Assembly: GCA_910584235.1 (NCBI GenBank)
Contig: CAJTZD010000018.1
Span: 1 to 64,000 of the forward strand
Reading direction: 5' to 3'
Length of the DNA stretch: 64,000 bases
Source: an uncultured Acetatifactor sp.
GTDB taxonomy: Bacteria > Bacillota > Clostridia > Lachnospirales > Lachnospiraceae
The notes below the pieces were generated by a model that saw only the letters and a program-made list of their open reading frames with translations, was not told the DNA's origin and made no database searches. The translations under genes and the position numbers were made by a program. Of this stretch, positions 60,937-64,000 are shown in pieces (position 1 is the first letter of the stretch; each line of letters starts with the position of its first letter).

Positions 60937-62364
60937 TTATTGGGCCGTATCCTTTTGCATCAGGATGTCCTCAAGCTGCTGGATACTGGTCTCCACCTGT
61001 TTCTCGATCTCCTGGATCGAAGACATGATCTTCTTCGACCGGTCTGTCATGGTCACTGCCCAAACCGCGCTGTTCATGGCCTGGAAGCCGCCTGCGTCCG
61101 CACACTGCTGTCCGATCCACGCATAGTCGATCATGGCGTACTGGTTGATGTTCTTGACGATCTCCCTGGCCGTGTCGTCGCGCAGTTTGACATTTAAGTA
61201 CTCGTTCTCCTCAATCTGGTTCTCTTCCTGGGCAAAGTAGGCCAGGGCCTCCACGATCATGACCGTCTTGTCCAGATCCGGATTGTTGGCGAAGATTCCC
61301 ATGTTGGGAGCGTCATGGCTCACCCAGCAGCGATATTCGTCGGGACCTGCGTCATCCCCTTTCGGCATGGGTACTACGCCGAAGTCATCAGCCATGTCAT
61401 AGATAGGATCCGCAACGCCTCTTCCTCTGGAATAGCAGTAGAACATGGTCTGCCCGTTTACAAAAAGATTCACGATATCCGGCTGTGTCATTCCCAGGCA
61501 GTCATAGGCATTCTCAAAGGGATCCAGAATCTCTGCCACCTGATTGATGGTTCTGAAAGCGTCCTTGGTATTTAATTCAAAGGAGAAATGGCCGTCCTCC
61601 TGTTCTCTGAGGAATCTCTTGCCGGCTCCCATATAGAGCACGAAAGGTCCGTCAAATTCATGGCCGCACACGAATCCGTAGCGGTCGCTTCCGTCGAACA
61701 CACCGTCGCCGTTTAAGTCTTTCTTGGCTTTTTGGCAATACTCCAGGAGCTTCGACATGGTCCACTCATCCCTGGCATACAGGTCGTAAGGGCTCTCCAG
61801 ACCAAGATCCTCTATGATGGCTTTGTTAAAAAACATCAGGAAAGCCTCGTCGTGCTGGCAGGCGAAAGGCGCGCCCAGCGCATATATCATATCCTGATAT
61901 TGCAGGACATTCGTGCTTCCGTATCTCTGCCAGTACTCCGCCTCCAGATTCAAGCCCTCCAGCTTCGTCAGGTCCACCAGCCGTTTGGCTTTTAAGAATC
62001 TTCCCAGGCTCCAGGTCTCGCAGATCACGATGTCCGCATACTTGGTGCCGGCCTGGGCTGCCAGCTGGGCCTGATCCTCATCATAGTCAATGCGTTCAAT
62101 GGTACAGTTGAACAGCTCTTCCACCTTATTTACACGGTTCAGAACGGCATTGGCGATATCCGAGCTTCCCTCCTCCGGCTCCCATCTGGCCACATTGGAA
62201 TCCGCTACCGTAAATACATAACCGTCCAGGTCCTCTATTTTAAAGGGATATTCGCTGGTTTCCGCCCCGCTCTCCTGGGGCTGGGCGCTTTCGCCGCAGC
62301 CTGTGAGACAGCCAAGCAGCACAGACCCGCAGAGCAAAAGCCCGATTGCTTTCTTAAGCTTCAT
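60937..62364 (-). CDS. Sugar-binding lipoprotein
   Basis: 475 residues with lipobox CLTGC (Cys23) and a type 1 solute-binding fold (KVEELFNCTIERIDYDEDQA, YADIVICETWSLGRFLKAKR, ANMGIF-type hinge region, helical C-terminus). It includes a Ca-site-like loop LNGDGVFDGSDRYG. ATG 62364 follows GGAAAGGAGAGACAAG. It precedes the long binding protein and is separated from it by an intrinsic terminator. Confidence 0.92.
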   Translation of the reverse strand: MKLKKAIGLLLCGSVLLGCLTGCGESAQPQESGAETSEYPFKIEDLDGYVFTVADSNVARWEPEEGSSDIANAVLNRVNKVEELFNCTIERIDYDEDQAQLAAQAGTKYADIVICETWSLGRFLKAKRLVDLTKLEGLNLEAEYWQRYGSTNVLQYQDMIYALGAPFACQHDEAFLMFFNKAIIEDLGLESPYDLYARDEWTMSKLLEYCQKAKKDLNGDGVFDGSDRYGFVCGHEFDGPFVLYMGAGKRFLREQEDGHFSFELNTKDAFRTINQVAEILDPFENAYDCLGMTQPDIVNLFVNGQTMFYCYSRGRGVADPIYDMADDFGVVPMPKGDDAGPDEYRCWVSHDAPNMGIFANNPDLDKTVMIVEALAYFAQEENQIEENEYLNVKLRDDTAREIVKNINQYAMIDYAWIGQQCADAGGFQAMNSAVWAVTMTDRSKKIMSSIQEIEKQVETSIQQLEDILMQKDTAQ

Positions 62365-62407
62365 CTTGTCTCTCCTTTCCAAATCCGAACTTTCCATTCC
62401 CCGTCCA

Positions 62408-63907
62408 TTACTTGGAGAATTCGTAATAATCGAAGTTTCCTACCCAGTTGTCATCGCCATCGGTGGGATGGAACACAAAGCAGATAATCTGCTCACCGGT
62501 GAGACCGGCCAGATCGGGAACATCGATTTCAAAATCCGCAAAGGCGGCCCAGTCGCTGCCGAAGTTCTCAGGCTTGGAATCAGGGGCGTCATCTCTGTTA
62601 AGCGTAATGGTTGTGATCAGCTCGCCATTGGGATCGCCGTAGTGCACGTCAATGGTTCCGCCGGGTGTGATGGTGCCGAATCTCATCAGAATTTTGTTGT
62701 ATCCGCCGTCCTCAAAGTCAAGGCGGTAGGTGATATATACATTACCCTGTGTGCCGCCGATGTTGCCGCCCGCAGAGCTTACATCGCTCTCGTCATGGGA
62801 AGTGGTCCCCTCGATGTCCAGCTCGGCCTCGACTCTCTCGGACAGTTTCAGGGCAGGCTTATTGTAGAAACGGAATGATGCGAAATTAAAGTCGCCGCTT
62901 TTGAAGACGAAATAAATCCCGTGGCCGCCCGTCACGCTCTCCAGCTCAGGCACTTCCACAGTATAGGTATTCGTCATGACATTGGTCCAGTCCGCAGCGC
63001 CGGTGAAAGCCACATTTCCAACCAGCTCTCCGTCAGGACTGTCAAGATGAAGCTCCAGCGCGCACTCGCCAACGAAATCACCGGTCAGCGCCAGCTCCTT
63101 GTATCCGCCCTCCTCGCCAAAGTCCAGCTTATAGCCGGTATAGCAGTCGGTGGTAACATAGATGTGTGTGTAATCAGGTTCTTCTCCGCGGAATCCGGCT
63201 ACCTCGTTGGCGCTGAAATCGTTGTCAAAGAAGTTCCAGGTATTTGTCTTCGCGCCGGCACTGGTAGTCTTGTACAGCTCGAAGTAGTCAGGGTTCATGA
63301 GGTAATCGCTCTCTCCCTCAGGACTTTCCCACTCGATAACCAAATCTGTAGCGCCTGACTGCCCCCCCAGGTTAGGTACGTCAAACACCACCATAGAATT
63401 CATATCCCAGCTGCCGGTTCCCTCGAAAGCCGCCTCGCCGATCATCTCGCCGAACTCCTCATAATCGGCATCGCCGATCCAAAGTCTGACGGTTCCTCCT
63501 ACGGAGTCTGCGCCGTAGCGGATTCCGATCTGCTTATAGCCGCCGTCCGCCAGATCCACATTGTACATGGCCCATGCCTTGTCTTTCAGGCCGCCCAGAT
63601 GGTCGCCCTCAGCGGTCACGTCTCCGTCCACAAATGCCTCAGCCTCTGTCCTGAGAACCATAGGGCCTGCCGCTGCCTCTTCCGGCTCCTCTTCTATGGG
63701 AGTCTCCTCCTCTGCAGGGGACTCTTCCTCGGAAGACTCTTCTGCGGGCGTTTCCTCCTCGCTGCTTTCCTGCTCGTCGCCGGCAGGCTCGTCGCCGGAT
63801 TCTTCCACGGATTCCGGCTGAGAGCTCTCTGCGGGCTTCTCTCCGCATGCAGTCATGCTAAGCGCCATAGCCGCGCACAACAAGTAACTCAATACTTTCT
63901 TTCTCAT
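62408..63907 (-). CDS. Surface lipoprotein with three carbohydrate-binding-like modules
   Basis: 499 residues: lipobox SMTAC (Cys21), a Glu/Ser/Pro-rich tether of about 55 residues, and three CBM6-like beta-sandwich repeats of about 135 residues (EAEAFVDGDVTAEGDHLGG; GYKLDFGEEGGYKELALTG; VEAELDIEGTTSHDESDVSS). Each ends in a similar pattern with VPxL and an aromatic strand. No catalytic domain is seen. It likely holds the target glycan at the cell surface next to the binding proteins. GAGAGAGGAAAAAGT precedes the ATG. Confidence 0.85.
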   Translation of the reverse strand: MRKKVLSYLLCAAMALSMTACGEKPAESSQPESVEESGDEPAGDEQESSEEETPAEESSEEESPAEEETPIEEEPEEAAAGPMVLRTEAEAFVDGDVTAEGDHLGGLKDKAWAMYNVDLADGGYKQIGIRYGADSVGGTVRLWIGDADYEEFGEMIGEAAFEGTGSWDMNSMVVFDVPNLGGQSGATDLVIEWESPEGESDYLMNPDYFELYKTTSAGAKTNTWNFFDNDFSANEVAGFRGEEPDYTHIYVTTDCYTGYKLDFGEEGGYKELALTGDFVGECALELHLDSPDGELVGNVAFTGAADWTNVMTNTYTVEVPELESVTGGHGIYFVFKSGDFNFASFRFYNKPALKLSERVEAELDIEGTTSHDESDVSSAGGNIGGTQGNVYITYRLDFEDGGYNKILMRFGTITPGGTIDVHYGDPNGELITTITLNRDDAPDSKPENFGSDWAAFADFEIDVPDLAGLTGEQIICFVFHPTDGDDNWVGNFDYYEFSK

Positions 63908-63930
63908 ACTTTTTCCTCTCTCTTTCTTTA

Positions 63931-64000
63931 TTAATCGAAGCCTTTCGGCTGACGATCCATGATATATGCCTGCCGCATCCCGGCCGCCCGCTCTAATAAG
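63931..64000 (-). CDS. Unidentified gene, C-terminal end only (runs off right edge)
   Basis: A frame open at the right edge ends with RAAGMRQAYIMDRQPKGFD and TAA at 63931-63933, 23 bp before the start of the carbohydrate-binding lipoprotein gene. The short gap and coding-like composition suggest it is the preceding gene of the same operon. Too short to name. Confidence 0.4.
   Translation of the reverse strand, partial: LLERAAGMRQAYIMDRQPKGFD

Overview
The window looks like a chromosomal segment of a Gram-positive gut-type Clostridia, most probably a Lachnospiraceae member. Points in favour are a tryptophan T-box leader, strong GGAGG ribosome sites, TTGACA/TATAAT-type promoters with 17-bp spacers, YesM/YesN two-component genes beside Lpl-type sugar ABC transporters, and several cytosolic glycoside hydrolases of families common in Firmicutes. 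The genus cannot be fixed from sequence reading alone. I see no tRNA, rRNA, CRISPR array, phage or intact insertion sequence.

Layout. 1-1009: the 5' part of an AAA-ATPase/nuclease-fold gene running off the left edge. 1414-3606: promoter, Trp T-box, mini-ORF, stand-alone tryptophan synthase beta gene (TrpB2 type) and terminator. 3787-28026: a large glycan-degradation region, nearly all on the minus strand. It holds a broken AraC gene, GH4, GH127, a fused and truncated permease remnant, GH78, a lipoprotein, YesN/YesM, an Lpl-type binding protein with two permeases, two beta-helix carbohydrate-active proteins, an endonuclease/exonuclease/phosphatase-fold protein, a small zinc-ribbon protein and GH27. 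None of the hydrolases has a signal peptide, so oligosaccharides are probably imported and cut inside the cell. The family mix (GH78, GH127, GH4, beta-helix) suggests pectin-type side chains.

28080-36102: housekeeping genes (TrkH/TrkA potassium uptake, NlpC/P60 hydrolase, AsnS, a small membrane protein, a PRTase-like protein). About 34800-43250 is a graveyard of gene fragments (ABC ATPase, GNAT, AlbA-type regulator, CPBP protease, AAA-ATPase, ImmA/IrrE), most with missing 5' ends or missing middles, between a few intact genes (AraC, NUDIX, AAA-ATPase, hydroxypyruvate-isomerase-like, XRE regulator).

43987-64000: a second glycan system, all on the minus strand. Reading with transcription: a partial gene at the right edge, a carbohydrate-binding lipoprotein, a binding-protein lipoprotein, a very long binding protein with sugar-binding-like N-terminal domains, a permease pair, an NHL-propeller/TPR/YIP1 membrane protein, a DUF5696 protein and a second permease pair. 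After a stack of hairpins come GH38 alpha-mannosidase, a ROK sugar kinase and class I mannose-6-phosphate isomerase. Together this reads as import of a mannose-containing glycan, release of mannose, phosphorylation and conversion to fructose-6-phosphate. The two permease pairs around the NHL-YIP1 and DUF5696 genes are the best candidate here for a poorly described system. No ABC ATPase gene accompanies either transporter locus, so a shared MsmX-type ATPase elsewhere is likely.
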